64,000 nt of DNA from Oceanidesulfovibrio indonesiensis (GTDB lineage Bacteria > Desulfobacterota > Desulfovibrionia > Desulfovibrionales > Desulfovibrionaceae): contig NZ_QMIE01000006.1 of the NCBI RefSeq assembly GCF_007625075.1, positions 124,001 through 188,000 of the forward strand. Direction: 5' to 3'. The stretch's first letter is position 1, and each line of letters begins with the position of its first letter. The notes under the pieces are model-generated. The model was given only the letters and a program-made list of their open reading frames with translations, was not told the DNA's origin and searched no databases. The position numbers and the translations under genes are program-made. Below are positions 15,957-23,478 of the stretch, piece by piece.

Positions 15957-16431
15957 AAGATCTCCCGGTTGGGCTTCCAGTGATCGTCATTCCAGACGAG
16001 CAATCCGCGCGGCTTGGCGCTGCAAAGCGCCGCATCCTTCAGCTGCAAGGCCTGTCAATCGCAACAGAGACCAAAGTTCATCGTTTACAGCACACATCTA
16101 CGACAATGCTGCATCAGAACGTCGTTCGGCGCTTCGGGTCTCACGCAAGGAACTGTTGCCGCGCGCCTCGAAACGAACTCATGGTTTGTGTGGAAATTAC
16201 TACCACGGAGTCCGGCGTCATGGAAGAGGATGAAACGGATTGAGGCAAGCAAAGGGTGCATCGAGAAGCGCAGGCATTCCGCGCCTATTTGCGGTGCGGA
16301 CGACCCGTTGCGGGTACGGACTGCAACAACCAGGAAGAGTGGTGCGACACGGCAGGGACGCGGCATGCGAGGGGAGCCGTTACGGAATGGTTGGAGGATG
16401 CCGGCTCCTCCCGCCGCGCGTTCGGAACCCG
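15957..16431. other. 475-bp intergenic region, no gene recognised
   Basis: No frame with a ribosome site and protein-like composition was found. A dyad GGCGCT-GCAA-AGCGCC lies near 16015-16030. A hairpin CGCGTT...AACGCG overlaps the infA stop region (16418-16440). The promoter of the nitroreductase-fold gene should lie near 15960-16100, but I cannot point to one. Confidence 0.3.
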
Positions 16432-16650
16432 CTAACGCGGACGGTAGGTGATCCTTCCCCGGGTGAGATCGTAGGGGCTTACCTCGATGACGACATTGTC
16501 GCCGGGCATGACGCGGATGCGGTACTTGCGCATTTTTCCGGAAACGTGCGCGAGCACTTCGTGTCCGTTTTCGAGCGTGCAGCGGAACATGGCGTTTGGC
16601 AACGCCTCTTCGACAACTCCATTGAGCGAGATTCCTTCTTCTTTGGCCAT
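16432..16650 (-). CDS. infA: Translation initiation factor IF-1
   Basis: This 72-residue OB-fold protein binds the 30S A site during initiation. It is full length and typical: [20 protein letters not shown], then [20 protein letters not shown], then [20 protein letters not shown], ending in RITYRPR. The ATG follows AAGAAGGAGAAAGCCT. It appears monocistronic. A family 1 hairpin element (16671-16714) begins about 20 bases before the start and would lie in the mRNA leader. Confidence 0.97.
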   Translation of the reverse strand: MAKEEGISLNGVVEEALPNAMFRCTLENGHEVLAHVSGKMRKYRIRVMPGDNVVIEVSPYDLTRGRITYRPR

Positions 16651-16670
16651 AGGCTTTCTCCTTCTTTGGC

Positions 16671-16714
16671 TATTACCGGGAGCAGAAAATCTTGCGTTTT
16701 CGCTCCTGTTGTAA
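16671..16714 (+). repeat. Dispersed hairpin element (family 1), infA leader copy
   Basis: TATTACCGGGAGC-A-GAAAA, loop TCTTGC, then TTTTC-GCTCC. Compared with copy 5814-5859 the inner pair changes from C-G to A-T (CGC/GCG to AGC/GCT), a compensatory change that supports a functional or once-functional hairpin. It lies immediately upstream of the infA ribosome site. Confidence 0.7.
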
Positions 16715-16799
16715 GGTCGGTAAGGCCCCGGGTGGGGCTACACGGCGGATGCCGCGGGAGCTCGAAGTGAATAACTTTGTGCTCCAGACAAATGTTGAT

Positions 16800-16840
16800 G
16801 AAAAAGCCCGCCCCACATGAAAAAGCGGAGCGGGCTTTTT
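16800..16840. terminator. Bidirectional terminator
   Basis: AAAAAGCCCGC pairs perfectly with GCGGGCTTTTT across a 17-base loop. On the minus strand it ends the RRM gene transcript. Confidence 0.85.
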
Positions 16841-16881
16841 ATGTGACGATCGTTCAAGCGCGTCGTATATTCGTCAAGGCG

Positions 16882-17145
16882 TTACCAACGCTTGGGGCGT
16901 GGCTGACGCGGGCGTGCTTCGTTGACTTTCAGGGTGCGGCCGCCGAAATCGCTTCCGTCGAGCGCGGTGATGGCTTCATCGCCGCCGCTGTCCATCTCTA
17001 CGAAACCGAAGCCGCGGAAACGTCCTGTTTCATGGTCGTTGACCAGGCTAACCCGGGTAACCTCTCCAAACTGAGAAAAAGCGTCGCGAATCTCGTCTTC
17101 AGTGGCGCTCCAGGGCAGATTGCCTACGTAGATGTTCTTCGACAT
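16882..17145 (-). CDS. RRM-type RNA-binding protein
   Basis: This 87-residue protein is a single RNA recognition motif. RNP2 is IYVGNL (residues 4-9) and RNP1 is RFRGFGFVEM (about 43-52), followed by a basic tail RPRQPRPKRW. Such proteins in bacteria bind structured RNA and are often cold-induced. The ATG follows GAAGGAATCACCGGA. The leader (17146 onward) is long, but no known thermosensor motif was recognised. Confidence 0.92.
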   Translation of the reverse strand: MSKNIYVGNLPWSATEDEIRDAFSQFGEVTRVSLVNDHETGRFRGFGFVEMDSGGDEAITALDGSDFGGRTLKVNEARPRQPRPKRW

Positions 17146-17459
17146 TCCGGTGATTCCTTCTAAAAAAAGCTGAAAAGTGGGAAAACGAGAGTCGGGGCGG
17201 AGTCACCCGAGATGCCGTGAACACCGTCAAAACCCAACCGAATCCTTCACGTCGCCGTCCGCGTGAGCGCCCGGCGCGATGGTCCGCTGAGCAGAGCTTA
17301 GCGAATCATCCAATTATCATAATAAAGCATGGGTCACGTCTTGTCCAGGTTTTCGATGGCTCTGCAACAGCTTCTCCGTGCGCATTCTCTGGCAAAATTA
17401 CGTCAACGGACCTTCACCGATTTCTACCCATCGAAAAAAAGCACAAGCGATGTATTGTT
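17146..17459. other. Divergent regulatory region of the RRM gene and hcp
   Basis: No gene is seen in this 314-bp AT-richer stretch between two divergent genes. It must hold the promoters of both. The only site I can name is the FNR/HcpR-type box at its right edge. Confidence 0.4.
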
Positions 17460-17473
17460 TTGATCTACGTCAA
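17460..17473. promoter_or_regulatory. CRP/FNR-family (HcpR-type) operator of hcp
   Basis: TTGATCTACGTCAA is a 14-bp dyad of the FNR/DNR class (TTGA-N6-TCAA), 84 bp upstream of the hcp start. In Desulfovibrio, HcpR, a CRP/FNR-family nitrosative-stress regulator, controls hcp through sites of this kind. No hcpR gene is in the window. Confidence 0.7.
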
Positions 17474-17556
17474 GGTTTCTTCTCCCGGCCATGCTTACAA
17501 CGGGGCTCAACAAACGGGACCATCAGTCTGCAACAAACAGCCAAGGAGCTCGACAC

Positions 17557-19212
17557 ATGTTTTGTTACCAATGCGAACAAGCGGCTAAGGGCGAAGGATG
17601 CACCAAAATCGGTGTGTGCGGCAAACAGCCCGAGGTCGCAGACCTTCAGGATCTGACCGCCTATGCCATGCGCGGGCTCGCTCTCGTTGCGAAACGTGGA
17701 CGCGAAACCGGAAACACGAACGAGAACGTGGACGCCTACATGGCGGAAAGCCTCTTCTCCACGCTGACCAACGTGAACTTCGACGACAAGTATTTTGTCG
17801 AGATGGTCCAGCAGATCGTACGCTACCGCGATGAACTGCGCGCGCAGATCGAAAACACCGGCAACGCGCTGAATCTGCCCGAAGGTCCGGCCACATGGGC
17901 GCCGGCTCAGGACGAAGAAGGCCTCATCGAACAGGCCCAGGACAAAGGTCTGCTCAACTATCCCACGGATAATCCTGACATCCGGTCCCTCATGCATACC
18001 CTGCTCTTCGGCCTCAAGGGCATTGCCGCCTATGCAGACCACGCCCAGATCCTCGGCAAGCGCGACCCCGAGATCTACGCCTTCTTCGAAAAGGCCCTCA
18101 GCGCCGGATACGATGGCGTGGAACGTTCCCTGGAAGACTGGGTCGGCCTCGTACTGGAGTGCGGTAAGATCAACCTGCGCACCATGGAGCTGCTGGACGA
18201 GGCCAACACCTCGACCTACGGGCACCCCACCCCCACCGAGGTGCCGCTGGGTCATCGCAAGAACAAGTGCATCCTGGTCTCGGGCCACGACCTCAAAGAC
18301 CTGGACATGCTCCTGCAGCAGACAGCCGGCAAGGGCATCGACATTTACACCCATGGTGAGATGATTCCTACCCACGGCTACCCCGAGCTCAAGAAACATC
18401 CGCATTTCTACGGCCACTTCGGCACGGCCTGGCAGAACCAGCAGAAGGAGTTCAAGGATTTCCCGGGCCCCATCCTCATGACCACCAACTGCCTCCAGCG
18501 GCCGCAGCAGATTTACGAGGATCACATCTTCACCACCGGCCTCGTGGGCTGGCCCGGCGTGCCGCACATCGACCACGACCACAAAGGCTGGAAAGACTTC
18601 ACCCCGGTCATTGAGAAGGCCCTGGAGATGGACGGCTGGACTGATGACGAAGACAAGGGCTCCGTCCTTGTTGGCTTTGGCCACAACGCCGTGATGGGCG
18701 TGGCCGACAAGGTCGTGGATGCCGTCAAATCCGGCGCCATCCGCCACTTCTTCCTCGTGGGCGGCTGCGACGGCGCCAAGCCCGGCCGCAACTACTACAC
18801 CGAGTTCGTGGAGAAGACACCCAAAGACACCGTGGTTCTCACCCTGGCCTGCGGCAAGTTCCGCTTCTTCGACAAGCAACTCGGCGACATAGGCGGGATT
18901 CCGCGGCTCCTGGATGTGGGCCAGTGCAACGACGCTTACTCCGCCATCCAGATCGCCCTGGCGCTCTCCAAGGCGTTCGATACTCCGGTCAACGAATTGC
19001 CCCTGTCCATGATCCTGTCCTGGTATGAGCAAAAGGCGGTAGCCATCCTCCTTACGCTGCTCTACCTGGGCATCAAGGATATCCGCCTCGGACCGACGCT
19101 GCCGGCGTTCCTGACCCCCAACGTGCTGAACTTCCTCGTTGAGCAGTACGACATCAAGCCGATCTCCACGCCTGATGAAGACCTCAAGGCCATTCTCGGT
19201 TCCGCCGCATAA
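17557..19212 (+). CDS. hcp: Hybrid cluster protein (hydroxylamine / NO reductase)
   Basis: This 551-residue class I hybrid cluster protein is close in length to the Desulfovibrio protein. The N-terminal cysteine motif CYQCEQAAKGEGCTKIGVC (C3, C6, C15, C21) binds the cubane. Later conserved residues bind the hybrid 4Fe-2S-2O cluster, for example TNCLQRP, FLVGGCDG and TLACGKFRF. It detoxifies nitric oxide or hydroxylamine under anaerobic conditions. ATG 17557 follows CCAAGGAG and starts directly with the cysteine motif; the frame is open 66 bp further upstream. It is a single gene with its own terminator. The ferredoxin often co-encoded with hcp in Desulfovibrio is absent here. Confidence 0.97.
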   Translation: MFCYQCEQAAKGEGCTKIGVCGKQPEVADLQDLTAYAMRGLALVAKRGRETGNTNENVDAYMAESLFSTLTNVNFDDKYFVEMVQQIVRYRDELRAQIENTGNALNLPEGPATWAPAQDEEGLIEQAQDKGLLNYPTDNPDIRSLMHTLLFGLKGIAAYADHAQILGKRDPEIYAFFEKALSAGYDGVERSLEDWVGLVLECGKINLRTMELLDEANTSTYGHPTPTEVPLGHRKNKCILVSGHDLKDLDMLLQQTAGKGIDIYTHGEMIPTHGYPELKKHPHFYGHFGTAWQNQQKEFKDFPGPILMTTNCLQRPQQIYEDHIFTTGLVGWPGVPHIDHDHKGWKDFTPVIEKALEMDGWTDDEDKGSVLVGFGHNAVMGVADKVVDAVKSGAIRHFFLVGGCDGAKPGRNYYTEFVEKTPKDTVVLTLACGKFRFFDKQLGDIGGIPRLLDVGQCNDAYSAIQIALALSKAFDTPVNELPLSMILSWYEQKAVAILLTLLYLGIKDIRLGPTLPAFLTPNVLNFLVEQYDIKPISTPDEDLKAILGSAA

Positions 19213-19237
19213 AAACAGCCGCATCCTCCACATGCAG

Positions 19238-19275
19238 ACGGCCCCGCTCCGATATTGGAACGGGGCCGTTTTTTT
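19238..19275 (+). terminator. Terminator of hcp
   Basis: ACGGCCCCG pairs with CGGGGCCGT, with an extra TCC/GGA pair inside, followed by seven T. Confidence 0.92.
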
Positions 19276-19365
19276 GGAAATACGTGGTGGCGCAGCTTCC
19301 CGCCATCTTTACAGGAGGCTGGAGAAAAAAACGGACGAGGCGAAGAGCGGCCGCAGACGAATCAC

Positions 19366-19405
19366 AAAAAAAGAGCGGCCCCCGGGTTCCCGTCCGGAGG
19401 CCGCC
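19366..19405 (-). terminator. Terminator of the lactate utilisation operon
   Basis: On the minus strand GCGGCC...GGCCGC with a C/G-rich inner stem is followed by TCTTTTTTT, 26 bases after the stop of the last gene. Confidence 0.8.
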
Positions 19406-19430
19406 GCGTATGTGGAGGCTGAGCGTACTG

Positions 19431-21599
19431 CTATTTTTTACGGCGCTCGGCCAAAACCTCGGACATGTGTCGCACGACGACGTCGCTGCCGCGTTTGGCC
19501 AGGCCGCCGCGGATCTGCATGACGCAGCCCGGGCAATCGGTGACGAGCACTTCGGCGCCGGTGGCCTCGATGTTGTCGAGCTTGTTCGTGAGGATCTGCT
19601 GGGATATCTCCGGGAACTTCACGGAGTAGGATCCGCCAAAACCGCAGCAGACCTCCTCTTCCTTGCACGGGACATATTCGTACCCACCCTTTGCGAGTAT
19701 CTCGCGCGGGGCGTCGTGCACGTTGAGGCCGCGGCACAGATGGCACGGCGCATGGTAGGTCGCCTTGGGGCCTCCTTGTTCAAAGTCGTCCGCGGACATT
19801 TCAAGCACGTCGTTGAGGAAGCTTGAGATGTCGATGACCTTGTCCGCGAAGCGATCCGCCAGCAGGCCGTCGCTGTCGCCGCCGCCGAATATTTCGGGGT
19901 ACTGCTTGAGGTGCGAGGCGCAGGACGGGCACGAGCAGATGATGTAGTCGTACTTGGCCGGGTCGATGGCGTGGATGTTCTGTTCCGCCACTTCCTTCTC
20001 GGCCTTGCGTTCTCCCATCATCATAAGGGGGAGGCCGCAGCAGGTCTGTTGCAGGGGAAAGTCCACAGCCACGCCCCTGTCGGCGAAGGTGTGCACCATG
20101 GCCTCCAGCTGCTCGGGGTAGAGGAAGTCCTGCGCGCAGCCGCCGAAGATGGCGACAGTGTAGCGGGGGTTCTCCACCTTGGGCTGGATCTTGGGGAAGA
20201 TGTCACGGAAGGGCTTGTCCGCCACGGCCGGCAGCTCGCGGAAGGCATGCTGCTTGGCGAACATCATGGGCAGATGGCGGATGAAGTTGCCTTTCTGCTT
20301 CTCTCCCTTTTTCACGCCGAAGGGCTTTTGGGCGAACCGGGCCGAGCGGAGCAGGCCGTGGAACAGCTTGCGGTTTCGCATGACCATGGACAGCAGCGTG
20401 GAATCGATGTCGTGGCCGGTCTCGTCCAGAATGCGGGCGTAGACGCGCTTGATGAGCGAGGGCAGGTCGATACCGGCGGCGCAGACGGCCTTGCATGCCT
20501 GACAGTTGATGCAGTTGAGCACCAGATGCTTGGCCTTGTCCCGACCATGGAAAAAGTACGTCAGGATGAGGCCGATGGCGCCGATGTAGATGTGGCCGTA
20601 TTCGTGGCCGCCAACCATGCGGTACACAGGACAGACGTTGGCGCACGCGCCGCAGCGGATGCAGCGCAGTACCTGGCGGAACTCCGGGTCCTCGGCCAAG
20701 GCGGTGCGACCGTTGTCCAGGAAGACGATGTGCATTTCCTTCTTGCCGCCGGGCGCCGCGTTGTCTTCGTTGGGACCATGGATCCACGTGGTATAGGAGG
20801 TAAGCGTCTGACCCGTGGCGTTGCGCGGCAGTGCGCGCAGCACGCGCAGGGCGTCGTGAAGCGTAGGAGTCAGCTTGTCCAGGCCGCAGAGTGCGACGTG
20901 CACACGCGGCAGCGTGGTGCAGAGGCGGGCGTTGCCCTCGTTGGTCACCAGCCCGATGGTGGCGGTTTCGGCAATGGCGAAGTTGGCGCCGGAGATACCC
21001 ATGTCCGCTTCCACGAAACGCTGACGCAGTTCGCGCCGGGCGACCTTGACGAGCTTCTCGATCTCGTTGGACTGGTCCTTGCCGGTAACCTGAGAAAACA
21101 GGCCGGCGACCTGGTCGCGTGAGAGGTGGATGGCGGGCATGACCATGTGGCTCGGGCCTTCATGCCGCATCTGGATGATCCATTCGCCGAGGTCCGTTTC
21201 CGTCACCTCCAGGCCCTCGCCTTCGAGATGGTGGTTGAGGAGGGTTTCCTCCGCGGTCATAGATTTGGATTTGACGATTTTCTTGGAGCCGGTTTTCTTG
21301 GCGATGCTGGCGATGATCTCATTGGCTTCGCCGGCGTTCTTGGCAAGATGCACATGGATGCCGGCTTTTTCGGCCTCGCGCTTGAACTGCTCGTAGAGTT
21401 CGCCCATGCGGCGGATGGAGTCGTCCTTGGCCGCGGCGATCTCCGCAATGAGCCCTTCGACATCCATGCCCTCGAAGGCTTTGGCCCGGCCCACCGGGTA
21501 GGCCTGGGCAAATCTGTCGATGGCCTGACGCTGGAATTCGTTGTCCAGGGCCTCGCGCACGTGTTCTTTGTATTCGCCTAAGTTTTTGACATTCTGCAT
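19431..21599 (-). CDS. L-lactate dehydrogenase subunit, LutB-LutA fusion
   Basis: This 722-residue iron-sulfur protein joins a LUD (LutB/YkgF) domain with ferredoxin and heterodisulfide-reductase-like CCG (LutA/YkgE) domains. LUD spans about residues 70-290. Two [4Fe-4S] motifs lie near 311 (CIRCGACANVCPVY) and 361 (CINCQACKAVCAAG). Two CCG modules lie near 521 (CCGLP) and 651 (CCGFGGSYS). With LutC it would oxidise L-lactate to pyruvate at the cytoplasmic face. B. subtilis encodes LutA and LutB separately; Desulfovibrio has a comparable large protein in the same operon position. The start is 2 bp after the lutC stop, so the two are translationally coupled. It is the last gene of the operon. 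Confidence 0.9.
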   Translation of the reverse strand: MQNVKNLGEYKEHVREALDNEFQRQAIDRFAQAYPVGRAKAFEGMDVEGLIAEIAAAKDDSIRRMGELYEQFKREAEKAGIHVHLAKNAGEANEIIASIAKKTGSKKIVKSKSMTAEETLLNHHLEGEGLEVTETDLGEWIIQMRHEGPSHMVMPAIHLSRDQVAGLFSQVTGKDQSNEIEKLVKVARRELRQRFVEADMGISGANFAIAETATIGLVTNEGNARLCTTLPRVHVALCGLDKLTPTLHDALRVLRALPRNATGQTLTSYTTWIHGPNEDNAAPGGKKEMHIVFLDNGRTALAEDPEFRQVLRCIRCGACANVCPVYRMVGGHEYGHIYIGAIGLILTYFFHGRDKAKHLVLNCINCQACKAVCAAGIDLPSLIKRVYARILDETGHDIDSTLLSMVMRNRKLFHGLLRSARFAQKPFGVKKGEKQKGNFIRHLPMMFAKQHAFRELPAVADKPFRDIFPKIQPKVENPRYTVAIFGGCAQDFLYPEQLEAMVHTFADRGVAVDFPLQQTCCGLPLMMMGERKAEKEVAEQNIHAIDPAKYDYIICSCPSCASHLKQYPEIFGGGDSDGLLADRFADKVIDISSFLNDVLEMSADDFEQGGPKATYHAPCHLCRGLNVHDAPREILAKGGYEYVPCKEEEVCCGFGGSYSVKFPEISQQILTNKLDNIEATGAEVLVTDCPGCVMQIRGGLAKRGSDVVVRHMSEVLAERRKK

Positions 21600-21601
21600 A
21601 A

Positions 21602-22228
21602 TTACACCTCGTCCAGCAGCAGGACGTGCAGTTCGAGTGGGCCATGAACACCGAGGGCGAGAACACGCTCGATATCCGCTGTACGGCTCGCACCTGTAAT
21701 GAAGGCTGTGTAGGAAGGCGTCTTGGCGATGAGTTCGGCCAGCTTCTTCTCCACACCGTAGAAATCCTGTTCGATGGAATCGACGGTCACGGCGGCGACG
21801 TGGATCTCGGAGATCATGGTCGCCAGACGTGTTTCTTCGCTGTCGGAATCCAAAACCACGGAGCCGGTTTCGGCAATGGCTCCCTGGCAGAGGGTGAAGC
21901 CGATGTCGATGCCCGCCAGATGTTCGCGCAGGCCGTCGCGTTTGCAGACAAAGCCATTCTTATCGCAGGCCTTTGCCAGGGCGTCGTAGTGTCCTTGCGA
22001 AAGATTGGGAGCGGCGACGACCTTGTCCTGCTTGATTTCGCAGAGGTCTTCCGCTTTTTGGGAAAGGGGTTCGCCGCATCCGGAAATGAGGAGCTGGCAA
22101 GCCTCCTTGGCGCCGCAAAGGTCCACCACGTAATCGGTTGCCTCCTTCATGGAAGGCAGCCGCTTGACCACGGCGGACACGGCTTCGGCCTTGGCCGTAA
22201 ATAGTTCAATGCGTTCTGTGTTGCTCAT
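21602..22228 (-). CDS. lutC: Lactate utilisation protein C (LUD domain)
   Basis: This 208-residue LUD-domain protein of the LutC/YkgG family works with the LutBA fusion encoded next. Typical segments are GFTLCQGAIAETGSVVLDS, TRLATMISEIHVA and FITGASRTADIERVLALGVH (the GPSRTADIE-type signature). ATG 22228 follows GAGGGAACC; the frame is open much further upstream, but that part lies inside ackA on the same strand and has no homology pattern. It is separated from ackA by 35 bp and from the next gene by 2 bp. Confidence 0.92.
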   Translation of the reverse strand: MSNTERIELFTAKAEAVSAVVKRLPSMKEATDYVVDLCGAKEACQLLISGCGEPLSQKAEDLCEIKQDKVVAAPNLSQGHYDALAKACDKNGFVCKRDGLREHLAGIDIGFTLCQGAIAETGSVVLDSDSEETRLATMISEIHVAAVTVDSIEQDFYGVEKKLAELIAKTPSYTAFITGASRTADIERVLALGVHGPLELHVLLLDEV

Positions 22229-22263
22229 GGTTCCCTCGGGCTGACGCGGCGTTGTCCCGGAAA

Positions 22264-23478
22264 TCAGGACAACACCTCGAAGGTTTCTCGGGCAATTTCG
22301 TATTCCTCGTCCGTGGGCACCACCCAAACCTGCACGGCGCTCGAATCGGCGCTGATGAGCGTCGGTTCGGAGAAGCGGCCTTCGTTGCGCTTCGGGTCCA
22401 CGACGATGCCCAGATGATCCATGTCCGCGAGGCTCGCCGCGCGGACCCAGTCGTCGTTTTCGCCTACGCCCGCAGTAAAGGCGATGGCGTCCAGGCGGCC
22501 CAGAGCCGCAAAATAGGAGCCGAAGAACTTCTTGTTGCGATAGGCAAGCATGGAAAGGGCGAGCTTGGCGCGTTCGTTGCCGGCCTCGGCCTCTTTGTGC
22601 ACGTCGCGCAGGTCGTTGTGGCCGCAAATGCCTTTGAGGCCGCTCTTCTTGTTCACGAGCTCGTCCATCTCGTCGAGGGTCATGCCCGTTTGCCTGTTCA
22701 GGTAGAAGAGGATGGCGGGATCGAAATCTCCGGTGCGGGTGCCCATGATGAGGCCGGCGAGGGGCGTCATGCCGAGCGAGGTGTCGATGCAGCGGCCGTT
22801 CTTGATGGCCGCCATGGACGCGCCGTTGCCCAGGTGGGCGGTGATCAGATTGGCCTGGTCGTACGGCACGCCGGCGAGCCTGGCTGTCTGCCGGGCTACG
22901 TACTTGTGCGAGGTGCCGTGGAAGCCGTATTTGCGCACGCCCTGCTCTTTGTAGAGCTCATAGGGCATGGCGTACATGTAGGCTTCCGGGGGCATGGTCT
23001 GATGGAAGGCCGTATCGAAAACGGCGACCTGCGAGGCCTTTGGCATGAGCTGCCGGGCTACGCGAATGCCGTCCAGGTTGGCCGGATTGTGCAGCGGCGC
23101 CAGCGGAATGTGTTGCTTGATGGCCGCCACGACATCATCGTTCACCACGGTCGGGGCGCTGAACGCCTCGCCGCCGTGGACAACGCGGTGTCCCGCCGCC
23201 GCGATCTCGTCTGTGGACGCGACCACGCCGGCTTCGGGGTCTGCAAGCGCCTCAATGATCATCTTGAGGCCGGTGTCATGGTCGGGAAGCGGATCGTTCC
23301 AGGAGCGAGCGGTTTCCTGGCCGTTCGGTTCATGCCGTTTGTACTTGAGGGTTGAGGTCGCTTCGCCGATGCGTTCGGCGAGGCCGGAGGCGAGGACCTT
23401 GCCCTCCTCGGCGGAGCCCATCTCATAGAGCTTGAACTTGATGGAGGAGCTTCCGGAGTTGAGCACGAGTATTTTCAT
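22264..23478 (-). CDS. ackA: Acetate kinase
   Basis: This 404-residue enzyme transfers phosphate from acetyl phosphate to ADP, giving ATP and acetate; it is the last step of lactate oxidation. Family features: MKILVLNSGSSSIKFKLYEM at the start, RVVHGGEAFS, FDTAFHQTMP, ITAHLGNGASMAAIKNGRCI (nucleotide/phosphate binding) and TAGVGEND. Its start overlaps the pta stop by 4 bp (ATGA), so the two are translationally coupled. Confidence 0.97.
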   Translation of the reverse strand: MKILVLNSGSSSIKFKLYEMGSAEEGKVLASGLAERIGEATSTLKYKRHEPNGQETARSWNDPLPDHDTGLKMIIEALADPEAGVVASTDEIAAAGHRVVHGGEAFSAPTVVNDDVVAAIKQHIPLAPLHNPANLDGIRVARQLMPKASQVAVFDTAFHQTMPPEAYMYAMPYELYKEQGVRKYGFHGTSHKYVARQTARLAGVPYDQANLITAHLGNGASMAAIKNGRCIDTSLGMTPLAGLIMGTRTGDFDPAILFYLNRQTGMTLDEMDELVNKKSGLKGICGHNDLRDVHKEAEAGNERAKLALSMLAYRNKKFFGSYFAALGRLDAIAFTAGVGENDDWVRAASLADMDHLGIVVDPKRNEGRFSEPTLISADSSAVQVWVVPTDEEYEIARETFEVLS

